Origin: an uncultured Nitrosomonadales bacterium
GTDB taxonomy: Bacteria; Pseudomonadota; Gammaproteobacteria; Burkholderiales; Gallionellaceae
Direction of reading: 5' to 3'
Assembly: GCA_903885165.1 (NCBI GenBank)
Contig: CAISHO010000012.1
Coordinates: 1-45,714 of the forward strand
Length of the DNA stretch: 45,714 nucleotides
Both the position numbers and the translations under genes were made by a program. The notes below the pieces were generated by a model that saw only the letters and a program-made list of their open reading frames with translations, did not search any database and had not been told where the DNA came from. Shown here one piece after another: positions 7,586-17,876 of the stretch; positions within the stretch are counted from its first letter, which is position 1; every line of letters starts with the position of its first letter.

Positions 7586-7694
7586 ATGTACTCCACAAAT
7601 TATTTAGATTCTATGTAAAATTCTATGGGTAATATTAAAAATCTAAAGCAAAACACATTGAAACACATTCAGCCCCACCCGCCCCCTGTGCACC

Positions 7695-7925
7695 GCCGAA
7701 GATAGCCAGCAAATAGCGGTGCAGTTGGGCGAGGACTGTTTGAGCACGTGGTCGCAAAGCGAATCGTGCGAGTTCCGCAGCCCCGCTATTTACTGGCTAT
7801 CAAGGGTACGCAGCTTGCCTGATATCAGGCAGGCTGGCGCGGCAAACCGGGGTCGCCTTTTCTTGGGTTACTTTCTTTTGGCGACGCAAAAGAAAGTAAC
7901 CAGCCACCGGGCTGCCACCGGCATT
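7695..7925. repeat. Structured intergenic repeat element inside the atp operon
   Basis: The gap between atpE and atpF holds three nested dyads. Arms 7701-7719 and 7783-7801 match at 18 of 19 bases. TGCCTGATATCAGGCA at 7816-7831 is a perfect 16-bp palindrome. GGTTACTTTCTTTTG at 7866-7880 pairs perfectly with 7887-7901 (15 bp, 6-base loop). From memory, segments such as GTTGGGCGAGGACTGTTTGA and the TTACTTTCTTTTG hairpin occur as a dispersed intergenic repeat in many proteobacteria, often misannotated as a small protein. No transposase is present. Readthrough transcription of atpF, atpA and atpG must pass these hairpins. Confidence 0.75.
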
Positions 7926-7971
7926 TACAGAAAATGGATTTAAACTACCCATTACAACTCACATAAAACCA

Positions 7972-8250
7972 TTATTTAACCGCCTGTGCGATCGCATGGC
8001 TCCAGAACGGATTGGCGAAAATCAAGATCATCGCCACCACGAAACAATAAATCGCGATGGATTCGATCATCGCCAGCCCGACAAACAAAGTACGGGTGAT
8101 GGTGACCGCCGCATCCGGTTGCTGAGCCAGCGAGCTTAACGCGGTGGAGACCGCCCGTCCTTCGCCCAGTGCCGGACCGATACCGCCGATGGCGATAGTC
8201 AAACCCGCCGTGACAATTGAAGCTATTGCAATTAGGGTTGCGCTATCCAT
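7972..8250 (-). CDS. atpE: N-ATPase c subunit, Na+-type ligands
   Basis: A 92-residue two-helix proteolipid forming the rotor ring. Helix 1 carries the glycine repeat and Glu30 (IGGIGPALGEGRA). Helix 2 carries the ion-binding Glu63 followed by Ser64 and Tyr68 (LAMIESIAIYCF). The spacing Glu30-Glu63-Ser64-Tyr68 equals Gln32-Glu65-Ser66-Tyr70 of the Na+-binding c subunit of Ilyobacter tartaricus, so Na+ coupling is likely. The start has an AAGGAG site five bases upstream. The high copy number needed for c fits the strong structure downstream of this gene, which could limit distal expression. Confidence 0.93.
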   Translation of the reverse strand: MDSATLIAIASIVTAGLTIAIGGIGPALGEGRAVSTALSSLAQQPDAAVTITRTLFVGLAMIESIAIYCFVVAMILIFANPFWSHAIAQAVK

Positions 8251-8268
8251 GATAACTCCTTGTATATA

Positions 8269-8943
8269 CTAAAGTTCTTCTTTAACCCGCGTCGCCGCCG
8301 CGATATAGACGGTCGCCAGTATGGTAAAAATATAAGCCTGCACCATGCCGGTCAGCAAGCCTAACATACTCATCACAATCGGAAACAGCAACGGCGTGAT
8401 GGTCAACAGGATGCCGAGTATCATCGTGCCGCTCATCATATTGCCGAACAGACGGATGGCCAGCGCCAGCGTGCGCGACAGTTCACTGATGATATTGAAC
8501 GGCAGCATGATGACGGTCGGTTTCAAATAGGAGGACAGATAAGGGCCCAGACCGCTTTGGGCGATGCCGAACATCGGTACGGCGACAAACACGCACAAGG
8601 AAAGCGCAGCGGTGGTCGAGAGCGAGCCGGTCGGCGGTTCGAAGCCGGGAAATATCGTGCACAAATTGGATCCCGCAATAAACAGGAACAGCGTGCCTAA
8701 AAAGCTGATGCCATTTTCCGTGTGATGTAAACCGACTTCACCGATTTGCCGGCGCAGGGTGACGACGATAATTTCCAGCATGCTCTGCCAGCGGGTAATT
8801 TTGAAATCCACCGAAAGGTTGCGCGTGATCAGTTTCGCACCCACCACCATCACCACCATCAGCACCCAGGTGGTGACGATAGTGACATTGAGTTTGAAAA
8901 ATCCGTACTGCCACAGGATCAGCTCATCGGAACTCAAATGCAT
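8269..8943 (-). CDS. atpB: N-ATPase a subunit
   Basis: A 224-residue polytopic membrane subunit providing the ion half-channels. The essential arginine is in the SRTLALAIRLFGNMMSG segment near residue 160-170, the most conserved part of all a subunits. About five hydrophobic helices are visible, ending in AYIFTILATVYIAAATRV. The start overlaps the atpR end by ten bases, and atpE begins 18 bases downstream. Confidence 0.93.
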   Translation of the reverse strand: MHLSSDELILWQYGFFKLNVTIVTTWVLMVVMVVGAKLITRNLSVDFKITRWQSMLEIIVVTLRRQIGEVGLHHTENGISFLGTLFLFIAGSNLCTIFPGFEPPTGSLSTTAALSLCVFVAVPMFGIAQSGLGPYLSSYLKPTVIMLPFNIISELSRTLALAIRLFGNMMSGTMILGILLTITPLLFPIVMSMLGLLTGMVQAYIFTILATVYIAAATRVKEEL

Positions 8944-9221
8944 GCTGCACCTCCTCTGTCACGCGTTGCCCGGGTCACGATCTGTCGCGCGATGACGAAT
9001 CCAGTCAGACAGACGAGCAGTCGTCGCCAGTCAGACCCTGCGACAAAATAGAATCCGGCCAAAGTAATTCCTAGCCGCAGCACTAAACTCAAGATGAACC
9101 AGAGTGCCGGCTGACGTGCCGTTAATCCACGGTTAACCGTCCACCACAGTCCGCCAAAAAATACACCACCAAGCAGCAAACCCGCGCTCAACGAATAGGC
9201 TAATAAAATGATTTCATTCAT
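8934..9221 (-). CDS. atpR: N-ATPase accessory subunit AtpR
   Basis: A 95-residue membrane protein with about three hydrophobic helices and arginines inside or at the ends of helices (LSLVLRLGITLAGFYF, FVIARQIVTRATRD). AtpR is specific to N-ATPase operons and lies between atpQ and atpB; a role in assembling or stabilising the c ring through its arginines has been proposed. It overlaps atpQ by eight bases and atpB by ten. The assignment is mainly by position and hydrophobic pattern. Confidence 0.85.
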   Translation of the reverse strand: MNEIILLAYSLSAGLLLGGVFFGGLWWTVNRGLTARQPALWFILSLVLRLGITLAGFYFVAGSDWRRLLVCLTGFVIARQIVTRATRDRGGAACI

Positions 9222-9529
9222 CTTTTACCTCAAGATCCCGACGCATCGACCTATCCTCCTTCGCCACCCAGTGCCAGGCATTAAGACAACCGATAAACAG
9301 GCCGACGATCAGCAGCGTGAGCGTCCAGGAGTGGATGCCAGGATAATGCTTATCCAACCAGATCCCTGAAGCCGCCCCCAACAGCGTTGGCACCGCCACC
9401 GACCAGCCGACCAGCCCCATCATGCCTAAACCCGACCAGACCGTCTGAGTGATTTTACCCTGCGCCTGTAACTTGCGCGCCTCACGACGCCCCACTTCGC
9501 GGACAAATGCGCTATCGGATTCGGGCACG

Positions 9530-9537
<8 letters not shown>
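9214..9537 (-). CDS. atpQ: N-ATPase accessory subunit AtpQ (AtpI-like)
   Basis: A roughly 107-residue protein with two membrane helices (GMMGLVGWSVAVPTLLGAAS and WTLTLLIVGLFIGCLNAWHW), the AtpI/AtpQ pattern. A TTG at 9552 would extend it, but the GTG at 9537 has a GGAG site seven bases upstream and is preferred. It then overlaps the atpC stop by eight bases. The family is thought to help assemble the c ring. Confidence 0.85.
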
Positions 9538-11319
<1,782 letters not shown>

Positions 11320-11359
11320 TCACTGGAATAGATTCCGGTACTCCCGAAACATTATAGCC

Positions 11360-11818
11360 CTACTTTGACGGAGTACTCTGTATTACGAGGAAGACACCTA
11401 ACAGACTTTCAATCAGATAACAGATGCTGGAAATGCCGTGCAACATTTTGAATTGACCGGCGAAGGTGCTACTCATCACATCGAGCGGTAATGCCTGCGC
11501 CTTTAACTCAGTCATCGACGGCTGAATTCCAAACGAAATAATAAGCGTAATTAAAAGCATGGATAAAACCATCCAAAATGTGCGCCGACTCATCGCCGCC
11601 CGTCCCAACTGAGCCAGATAAAAACCCAGCAAAAACAACGCACAAACGATGTCAAGATAACCCGCCGCACTGAACATCTCACCGGCTAACCTGCCCGCCA
11701 GTTGTTTATCAGGTTGTGCATGAAACAACACCGGTACGGCCAGATAACCAATCGCCCACAGGCTGCCGACCCAGGCGGTGACCGCCAGTTGTGCTAAATA
11801 TTGAGTGAAATTTTTCAT
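11360..11818 (-). CDS. DUF4149 family membrane protein
   Basis: A 152-residue protein with four hydrophobic helices, beginning QYLAQLAVTAWVGSLWAIGY and PVLF as in DUF4149 proteins. The conserved LxGRLAGEMF segment follows helix 1. Function is unknown; it is a common small inner-membrane protein in betaproteobacteria. It is transcribed toward atpD, 49 bases away, so it may contribute to the operon transcript. Confidence 0.75.
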   Translation of the reverse strand: MKNFTQYLAQLAVTAWVGSLWAIGYLAVPVLFHAQPDKQLAGRLAGEMFSAAGYLDIVCALFLLGFYLAQLGRAAMSRRTFWMVLSMLLITLIISFGIQPSMTELKAQALPLDVMSSTFAGQFKMLHGISSICYLIESLLGVFLVIQSTPSK

Positions 11819-11901
11819 AGCGCTAGATTAACACAGCCCATAGAATATCCTTTTGCTACCGACTATTCACGTGTCAGAAAACGCCAAAATTTCTTTCGAA
11901 C

Positions 11902-12777
11902 TCAGGCGCTGACTTTAACCGGCAATCCTAATGCCAAAATGCGATCGGCGAAATTTTGCATCGCGGCTTCAGGCAATGCAGACAAGCGCGGCGCTTCTGC
12001 CTGCATGGACGGCCTAGCCAGACCGTACAGTAACACGCCTTGCAACGGATGCCCTTCCCGCAACAGACCGCCCACAAAATCCAGATAATCGTCCTCATCC
12101 TGAACGGATGGAGATTCCCCATCCAGCGCAAACCAACAGGTCTGTAACCAAGTCGGGCAGGCGGCTATAGATTGAATGAGATATTCTCTAACTTTGTCGA
12201 TACGGGCATGGGTATCATTGACGCGTAACATGCCAGCGGCACTGGCTCGATCTAATTTGAACCAAACCTCGCCGTGAATTTTAGCCATTTCGCGCAGACC
12301 TTGCTGCACATCGAGTCGATGTAGCAAGCTGCCATTGCTGATCAGCACTGTTTTCACCGTATCCGGCACAGCCAGTGCAGTCCGCACTCGGGCAATGATC
12401 TCAATCACGGCGACAAACTCCGCCGCACTGGTCGGTTCGCCATTGCCGGACAGGGCGATGTCGTTGATACGCCGCGCGCCCTCTGGCACCCGGCTTTGCA
12501 TGAAGTCGCCGTGCAACAGCTGGTTTAAAAATCCGCGCAACTCGACTTCCAGCAGCGCCAAATCGACCGGAGGGGCTGTACCGCGCACCAGATCGGGCAC
12601 CTGACAATACAGGCAGCGCCAGTTGCAAGCATTATTGGGATTAAGATTGATGCCCACCGACACGCCACCTGCGCGACGTGACACCACAGGATAGACATAA
12701 CGCAACGCGGCACTATTCCTGTCATGATCGACTACATTGAGCATCGTGTTATCCATTGTTGCTGCAGTCCATTTCAC
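11902..12777 (-). CDS. Radical SAM protein
   Basis: A 291-residue protein with the radical SAM cluster motif CNWRCLYC (C-x3-C-x2-C) near residue 52, preceded by INLNPNNA. The SGNGEPT segment is the GGE-type SAM-binding strand. The TVLISNGSLLHR and KLDRAS segments are typical of the TIM-barrel core. Related proteins are annotated only as radical SAM domain proteins, often loosely compared with MoaA or lyase activases. The substrate is unknown. The start at 12777 has a weak GAGG nine bases upstream; the ATG at 12756 is an alternative. It lies where rpoS commonly follows nlpD. Confidence 0.8.
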   Translation of the reverse strand: MKWTAATMDNTMLNVVDHDRNSAALRYVYPVVSRRAGGVSVGINLNPNNACNWRCLYCQVPDLVRGTAPPVDLALLEVELRGFLNQLLHGDFMQSRVPEGARRINDIALSGNGEPTSAAEFVAVIEIIARVRTALAVPDTVKTVLISNGSLLHRLDVQQGLREMAKIHGEVWFKLDRASAAGMLRVNDTHARIDKVREYLIQSIAACPTWLQTCWFALDGESPSVQDEDDYLDFVGGLLREGHPLQGVLLYGLARPSMQAEAPRLSALPEAAMQNFADRILALGLPVKVSA

Positions 12778-12843
12778 GCGGCCTCATATCAGCTCACCCC
12801 ACGGCGAATCTGCATCATCTGCGGACAGCCGCCTTTTATAAAT

Positions 12844-13833
12844 TCAAGGCTTGTTGAGCGCCAAAAAATTGGCCGGATCGACCGGTTTGCCCAGACGACG
12901 CACCTCAAAATGCAATTGAACCTGATCGGTATCGGTATTGCCCATCTCGGCAATTTTCTGACCGCGCGTGACGGTCTCCCCTTCTTTCACCAGCAATTGA
13001 TCGTTGTGAGCATACGCGCTTAAATATGTTTTATTATGCTTAATAATCAATAATTTACCGTAACCTCTCAACCCGCTTCCGCTGTACACCACTTTACCCG
13101 GCGCACTGGCAAAAATCGGCTGCCCCAGCTTTCCAGCAATATCAACCCCCTTGCGGTTATCCGCTTCCGAGAAGCTCGCCACCAGTTTACCCTGCGTCGG
13201 CATACTCCACTCCAAGGCATCTTCACCGCTATCGACAGTGGTATCGGATCGGCTATCCTGAACGACTTCAGCTTTGGCCTCGGGCTTAGCATCCGCCTTC
13301 GCCTCCGGTTTTGTTTTACCTTCCGGTTTCACTTTGTTTTCAACTTTAGCGACCACCAGTGCGGGTCGCTCTACGCTCTCAGTTTGTACCGCTTCGGCTT
13401 TGGCGAGCGCGGCCTCGCTGTAAGCATACTTGACCACTTTGGGCTGATCTTTCACCAGCGACACAACAGCAGGTGCAGGAGAGGCAGCAGATTGAATCGG
13501 CCGGCTTTCGACCGCCACCGGCGGACGCAAAGGAGCTACACCCGGAAATAAATTCAGTTGTTGTCCGACCTGGATGTGGTTGACATCTTGTATGTTGTTG
13601 AGCTGCGCCAACTCGTGATAATCCAGCCCGTAATTGAACGCGATGGCGTACATCGTGTCGCCCTTTTGCACTGTGTGAACTTTAGGACGCCAATCCTTAT
13701 CGTTTGACTTTACCGCAACAGGGGCTTTCGCAGCCGGTTTCGTCGAAGCACGTTCAACCGGTGCATGTTTTCCATTTGAAGCACAGCCGGCCAGCAGCGT
13801 CGCCGCAATCAGGCCTATAAAGATAAATTTCAT
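12844..13833 (-). CDS. nlpD: NlpD-like lipoprotein, LysM plus degenerate LytM domain
   Basis: A 329-residue outer-membrane lipoprotein with lipobox LLAGC (Cys near 17). A LysM domain ([18 protein letters not shown]) binds peptidoglycan. A long Ala/Lys/Glu-rich linker ([20 protein letters not shown]) leads to a C-terminal LytM fold. Zinc-binding residues of active M23 peptidases are missing: KGVDIAGK where an active enzyme has His, and LHFEVR instead of HxH. NlpD is known to activate an amidase (AmiC) at the division site rather than cut peptidoglycan, and this sequence fits that. Its ATG overlaps the pcm stop by four bases. Confidence 0.92.
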   Translation of the reverse strand: MKFIFIGLIAATLLAGCASNGKHAPVERASTKPAAKAPVAVKSNDKDWRPKVHTVQKGDTMYAIAFNYGLDYHELAQLNNIQDVNHIQVGQQLNLFPGVAPLRPPVAVESRPIQSAASPAPAVVSLVKDQPKVVKYAYSEAALAKAEAVQTESVERPALVVAKVENKVKPEGKTKPEAKADAKPEAKAEVVQDSRSDTTVDSGEDALEWSMPTQGKLVASFSEADNRKGVDIAGKLGQPIFASAPGKVVYSGSGLRGYGKLLIIKHNKTYLSAYAHNDQLLVKEGETVTRGQKIAEMGNTDTDQVQLHFEVRRLGKPVDPANFLALNKP

Positions 13834-14498
13834 TCTTTCCCCATCAATAGTGGTACAAATTTCACCGGTTCCAACCGGGATTCGCGAAAACCTTTCGCGT
13901 CTCGTTCAACCAAATACAACCACTGTTCCTGACGACCCACCGGCAACACCATGCGACCGCCAACCGCCAACTGCTCACGCAAAGCGTCCGAAATCTCCGG
14001 CGCTGCAGCCGCCATAATGATGCCGTCGAAGGGTGCCGAACCCGGCAAACCGGCACAGCCATCCGCGTAACGTACCTGAACATTGGTGATCTTCAGGTCT
14101 AGCAACTGTTTTTTAGCGCGTTCATACAAGGGTTGGATGCGCTCCATGCTGTAAACTTCAGGAAACACGTGCGATAGCACCGCCGCCTGATAGCCGCAGC
14201 CTGTGCCTATTTCCAGTACCCGTTTAACCGGACGACCGGCAGGCCCCGAAGCGCGCAGCACTTCGATCATGCGCGCCACGATATACGGCTGAGAAATTGT
14301 TTGCTGATAATTGATCGGCAGCGATACATCGTCGTAAGCGCGGCTGGATAACGCCTCATCAACAAACAGATGACGCGGCACTTCAAACATTGCCGCCAGC
14401 ACGGCTTCATCGCGGATACCCTGAGTGCGCAGCCGTTCTATCATGCGCTGCCGGGTGCGCGGGGAAGTCATCCCGATGCCATTGACACGCACGTTCAT
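13830..14498 (-). CDS. pcm: Protein-L-isoaspartate O-methyltransferase
   Basis: About 222 residues. The enzyme methylates isoaspartyl residues formed in damaged proteins, using S-adenosylmethionine. Motifs are [13 protein letters not shown], the SAM-binding [15 protein letters not shown], and [16 protein letters not shown] two codons earlier is in frame, but the ATG at 14498 forms an ATGA overlap with the surE stop and is preferred. The surE-pcm-nlpD order is the classic stationary-phase cluster. Confidence 0.95.
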   Translation of the reverse strand: MNVRVNGIGMTSPRTRQRMIERLRTQGIRDEAVLAAMFEVPRHLFVDEALSSRAYDDVSLPINYQQTISQPYIVARMIEVLRASGPAGRPVKRVLEIGTGCGYQAAVLSHVFPEVYSMERIQPLYERAKKQLLDLKITNVQVRYADGCAGLPGSAPFDGIIMAAAAPEISDALREQLAVGGRMVLPVGRQEQWLYLVERDAKGFRESRLEPVKFVPLLMGKE

Positions 14499-15247
14499 AT
14501 GCAACTTTTCCCCAACCAGTGTCGCACCGCATCGAGCTGGCTGTATTGCGTCAAATCAATTTGCAGCGGGGTCAGCGAGACACGGTTCTGTCTCACGGCG
14601 TTAAAATCGGTTCCCTCACCCGCGTCCTGCGCACGACCGGCTGCGCCCACCCAATACACCGTCTCACCGGTCGGACTCTGCGCCTTGATCACCGGCTCCG
14701 CCTTGTGCCGCTTACCCAAACGAGTCACTTCCATGCCTTGCAACGCTTCATAAGGCACATCAGGCACATTGACATTGATCAACCAAGGCTGGTCGTGAGT
14801 TTGACTTGCAAAACGCTGCACCAGATCGACAGCAACACGCGCCGCCGTCTCGTAATGGGTTAAATTGTGTCCCACCAGCGAGATTGCGATCGCCGGTATC
14901 CCCAGCAAAAATCCTTCAGTCGCTGCCGCCACCGTTCCGGAATAAATCGTATCGTCGCCCATATTAGCGCCGGCATTGATTCCCGACACGACAATATCGG
15001 GCTGATGATCGAGCATTCCGGTCACCGCCAGATGCACGCAGTCGGTCGGCGTGCCGTTGACGTAATAAAAACCGCTGGCCGCCGTACGCAACTTGAGCGG
15101 TCTATCCAGGGTCAGCGAATTACTCGCACCGCTGCGATCCCGTTCAGGCGCGACCACCACCACTTCGGCGATTCTGGAGAGATGCAGGGCAAGACAAGCA
15201 ATCCCCGGGGAAAAATAACCATCATCGTTGCTGATCAGGATGCGCAT
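14495..15247 (-). CDS. surE: 5'/3'-nucleotidase SurE
   Basis: A 250-residue metal-dependent phosphatase acting on nucleoside monophosphates. The metal-binding [12 protein letters not shown] segment is at the N-terminus, and the conserved [20 protein letters not shown] loop follows near residue 92. The length is that of the family. It heads the surE-pcm-nlpD run. The 250-base AT-rich gap upstream holds no gene I can support and presumably contains the promoter. Confidence 0.95.
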   Translation of the reverse strand: MRILISNDDGYFSPGIACLALHLSRIAEVVVVAPERDRSGASNSLTLDRPLKLRTAASGFYYVNGTPTDCVHLAVTGMLDHQPDIVVSGINAGANMGDDTIYSGTVAAATEGFLLGIPAIAISLVGHNLTHYETAARVAVDLVQRFASQTHDQPWLINVNVPDVPYEALQGMEVTRLGKRHKAEPVIKAQSPTGETVYWVGAAGRAQDAGEGTDFNAVRQNRVSLTPLQIDLTQYSQLDAVRHWLGKSCI

Positions 15248-15498
15248 AAGTTATCAGAATAAATAAGTATTTGATTAAGTTAAATAATAATTAAAAAAAA
15301 ACACCATGCCGCTCAACAACAAAGCACGGCACAGTACACCGGGTCGCGGAACGGATCATCAAAACTGCATGAATTTTCGGATCAACGAGACAGGACGCAA
15401 GCGCGTTCCGGGATCGGTTTCAGATGCAACGACGGCATGATAACAAATTGGCGGGGAATATTCTAAATGCGATGCGACATACAGGGAGACATCAGCGC

Positions 15499-16407
15499 TT
15501 ACTCCCACTCCAGCAGCGGGAAAATCAGCGCGATATTGCGTTTATTGACGGTGTCGAACAACACCCACTTGCCATTTTCAGATGAGGGAAATCCGGCGAT
15601 CGACTGTTCCATGGAACGGCCTTGTTTAATCGCATCGCGTATGTAATCGAGTAACAGAACAAGGTAACGCTGCTCGTTATCCAGCGCTCCCTGCCAGTCG
15701 AGCGCTACCGGCCCGTGACCCGGCACGACACGCAAGGCGGGAATCTGGCGCAGTTGCCTAATCACCTGCAACCATCCGCGTATATCCCCGTCGGCCGAGG
15801 GCGTACGTTCTATAAATAACAAGTCCCCGGTCCAAAGGGTCGCGGTTTGCACATCGAACACAGTCAAATCGCTATTGGTATGAGCGACTTCCTGTGCACT
15901 CAATTGCAGGATACGACCGCCCAGATCCAGATTTTCCAGCCCGCTGATCGACAACGAGGGCGGTATCATCTCGCTGCCTTCGGCATCGGCGCCGACCCAG
16001 GCCGGCTGATTTTTCATATAGGCATCACGGCGCTGCATCATGCCCGCCGCCACATTGTGATGACCGACAAAGACGGGATGATCCGCCTTGAAAGCCGCGT
16101 TACCCAGCACGTGATCAGGATGAAAATGGGTGTTAATTACATACAATATTGGCAAGTCCGTCACCTGACGAATCGCTGCCCGCAGCTCACGTCCGACCTT
16201 AGGCGAACCGCCGGAATCGACTACCGCCACGCCCTTTTGCCCTACAATAAAACTGATATTGCAGATATCGCCACCATAGCCGGTATCGATATTCAGGTGC
16301 TGGCCGTGATGCACATAGACACCGGGGGCTGCCTGTTCAACCGTAAACGGGGCTGCCAGCCCCAGCACGGGCAACAGAAAAAGGATAGCGATAAATTTTA
16401 TAACCAT
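15499..16407 (-). CDS. SoxH-like zinc metallohydrolase (MBL fold), exported
   Basis: A 302-residue metallo-beta-lactamase-fold protein with a signal peptide (MVIKFIAILFLLPVLGLAAP). Zinc ligands are the THFHPDHVLGN motif near residue 92, His in the EVAHTNSD segment, Asp in TLWTGDLLF and His in VPGHGPV. The N-terminal HHGQHLNIDTGYGGDICNIS fits the quinoprotein relay system zinc metallohydrolase/SoxH group. SoxH homologues sit at the end of several sox clusters; their substrate is unknown. It is the last gene of the sulfur block, 48 bases after the DsrE-like gene. Confidence 0.8.
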   Translation of the reverse strand: MVIKFIAILFLLPVLGLAAPFTVEQAAPGVYVHHGQHLNIDTGYGGDICNISFIVGQKGVAVVDSGGSPKVGRELRAAIRQVTDLPILYVINTHFHPDHVLGNAAFKADHPVFVGHHNVAAGMMQRRDAYMKNQPAWVGADAEGSEMIPPSLSISGLENLDLGGRILQLSAQEVAHTNSDLTVFDVQTATLWTGDLLFIERTPSADGDIRGWLQVIRQLRQIPALRVVPGHGPVALDWQGALDNEQRYLVLLLDYIRDAIKQGRSMEQSIAGFPSSENGKWVLFDTVNKRNIALIFPLLEWE

Positions 16408-16455
16408 TTGATTATATTCAAGTTTATTGCTGCACGGCGAGCCACCTGTAACGTA

Positions 16456-16884
16456 TCACGGACGCAAATAAGTCCAACCCTGTTGCTGCTTGTGCATGAT
16501 TTCAACCACGCCGGCAGGTACATAAGCAATCGACGTCAGCATGTCCGATTGGGTGAGTTTGCGTGCCTTCATAGTGTTTTGGCAGGCCACTATCTTTACC
16601 CCTTCGGAAATTGCCTTATCAACTTTATTCCCTACTTCGGATTCCATCTTGAACATTTCAATGCCCGGGCCGTAAGCGACAATCTCGACATCCACTTTAT
16701 CCCGACCAATAGCTTCCTGCAGGTTTCTGGCATTATTGAGCGCCAGATTCCATTTTTCAGGCAGAGAATCGCTTACCTGAATAACCACCTTATCACGGAC
16801 AGCTTCAGCAGGTGCCGCATGGACACTGCACGATGCTAATAGCGCTACAGCCGACAAAAATTTCAATACATTGTTTTTATTCAT
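16456..16884 (-). CDS. Exported DsrE-like protein
   Basis: A 142-residue protein with a signal peptide ending near SVHA-APAE, followed by a DsrE/DsrF-like alpha/beta fold (VVIQVSDSLPEKWNLALNNA, VEIVAYGPGIEMF, VKIVACQNTMKARKL). Cys near residue 102 (VACQNT) occupies the position of the sulfur-carrying cysteine seen in DsrE-type transferases. Most DsrE family proteins are cytoplasmic; this one appears periplasmic. Its place between cytochromes and a SoxH-like enzyme suggests binding of sulfane sulfur in the periplasm, which is inference. Confidence 0.8.
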   Translation of the reverse strand: MNKNNVLKFLSAVALLASCSVHAAPAEAVRDKVVIQVSDSLPEKWNLALNNARNLQEAIGRDKVDVEIVAYGPGIEMFKMESEVGNKVDKAISEGVKIVACQNTMKARKLTQSDMLTSIAYVPAGVVEIMHKQQQGWTYLRP

Positions 16885-16931
16885 TTTTTTACTCCAGCTG
16901 GTTTGATTAAAATTTTATTCCCTGATAAAGC

Positions 16932-17858
16932 TTATTTGATTCCTTGCCCGATCAATACGCCATCCACGGTAACACCATACAAATTGACCCCATCCCCTTC
17001 ATGATATTTCTTACGGGTCAATTCAATATCACCGTTGATGAGACGCGGGTCCTGCGGGCGTTCGTGCATATTGACATAGGCGGCGACATCCCAAGCCTCC
17101 TTATCGCTCAGAGATTCACCTTCGCCCAGCGGCATATTGTGCTTGATAAAACCGGCCGCCGTATTGATGCGGTGCATCCCGGCTCCCCAGTTATATGAAT
17201 CCTTGCCCCATAAGGGCGGAAAAATATAACTGGCACCCACTTTCTGCCCTGCGCCGTTTTCACCGTGACAAATGATGCAGCGCGATTCAAACACCTTTTT
17301 ACCATTAGCGGTGTTATATCCGCCTGCGGGTTGCTCGGGTTCACCAAATCCGCGTCCGGCTTGCGCCTGACCAATAGGCGCACCGGTTGATAACCAGTAC
17401 GAATAAGCCGTCAATGCATTGAGCACTTCGCTGTCTGCGGCGGGCGGCGTACCATTCATACTAAACTGGAAACACCCCTGCATCCGTTCAGCATAGGTAT
17501 TCACCTTGTTGTTTTTCTTTCGATAGGCCGGATACATCGGATAGCCAGCCCAAAGCGGTGCTGAAAGTGCCTTCCGGCCGCGATCAAGATGGCAATTCGC
17601 GCAATTGAGCTGGTTGCCCACATATTGAGGTGCCAGCACCTTAGTATTAACAAATAGCGCTTCACCCTTGCGCACCAGTTCACCGTAGGCATTGTTGGGC
17701 AATTCCGAGGCTAGCGGTGGTTTAAAATAATTGTTGAGCGGTTTGCTAGACGGCACTTTAGGCAACTGGCTCTGGTCGTCCATTTTGATGACCGTTCCCG
17801 CAGAGGCATTCATCGCCCATAGCAACAACACGGCAAACTCGATTATCGATCGCTTCAT
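16932..17858 (-). CDS. TsdA-like diheme cytochrome c (candidate thiosulfate dehydrogenase)
   Basis: A 308-residue exported protein with two CxxCH sites: C86-C89-H90 and C194-C197-H198. Between them lies YAERMQGCFQFSMNG with Cys129. In thiosulfate dehydrogenase TsdA a cysteine in an equivalent ER..GCF segment is the unusual axial ligand of heme 1 and is essential, so this residue strongly supports TsdA. Met242 (IKHNMPLG) is the likely ligand of heme 2. TsdA oxidises two thiosulfates to tetrathionate, or runs in reverse. A diheme cytochrome lies 18 bases upstream, as in tsdBA operons. Other SoxAX-like diheme cytochromes are the alternative. Confidence 0.75.
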   Translation of the reverse strand: MKRSIIEFAVLLLWAMNASAGTVIKMDDQSQLPKVPSSKPLNNYFKPPLASELPNNAYGELVRKGEALFVNTKVLAPQYVGNQLNCANCHLDRGRKALSAPLWAGYPMYPAYRKKNNKVNTYAERMQGCFQFSMNGTPPAADSEVLNALTAYSYWLSTGAPIGQAQAGRGFGEPEQPAGGYNTANGKKVFESRCIICHGENGAGQKVGASYIFPPLWGKDSYNWGAGMHRINTAAGFIKHNMPLGEGESLSDKEAWDVAAYVNMHERPQDPRLINGDIELTRKKYHEGDGVNLYGVTVDGVLIGQGIK

Positions 17859-17876
17859 GTCAGTTATCTCCGTTAA

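Noticed and set aside
7719-7943. Possible small protein in the atpE-atpF gap
   Set aside because: It lies on the opposite strand within a multi-hairpin repeat. Such frames are common by-products of this kind of intergenic repeat.
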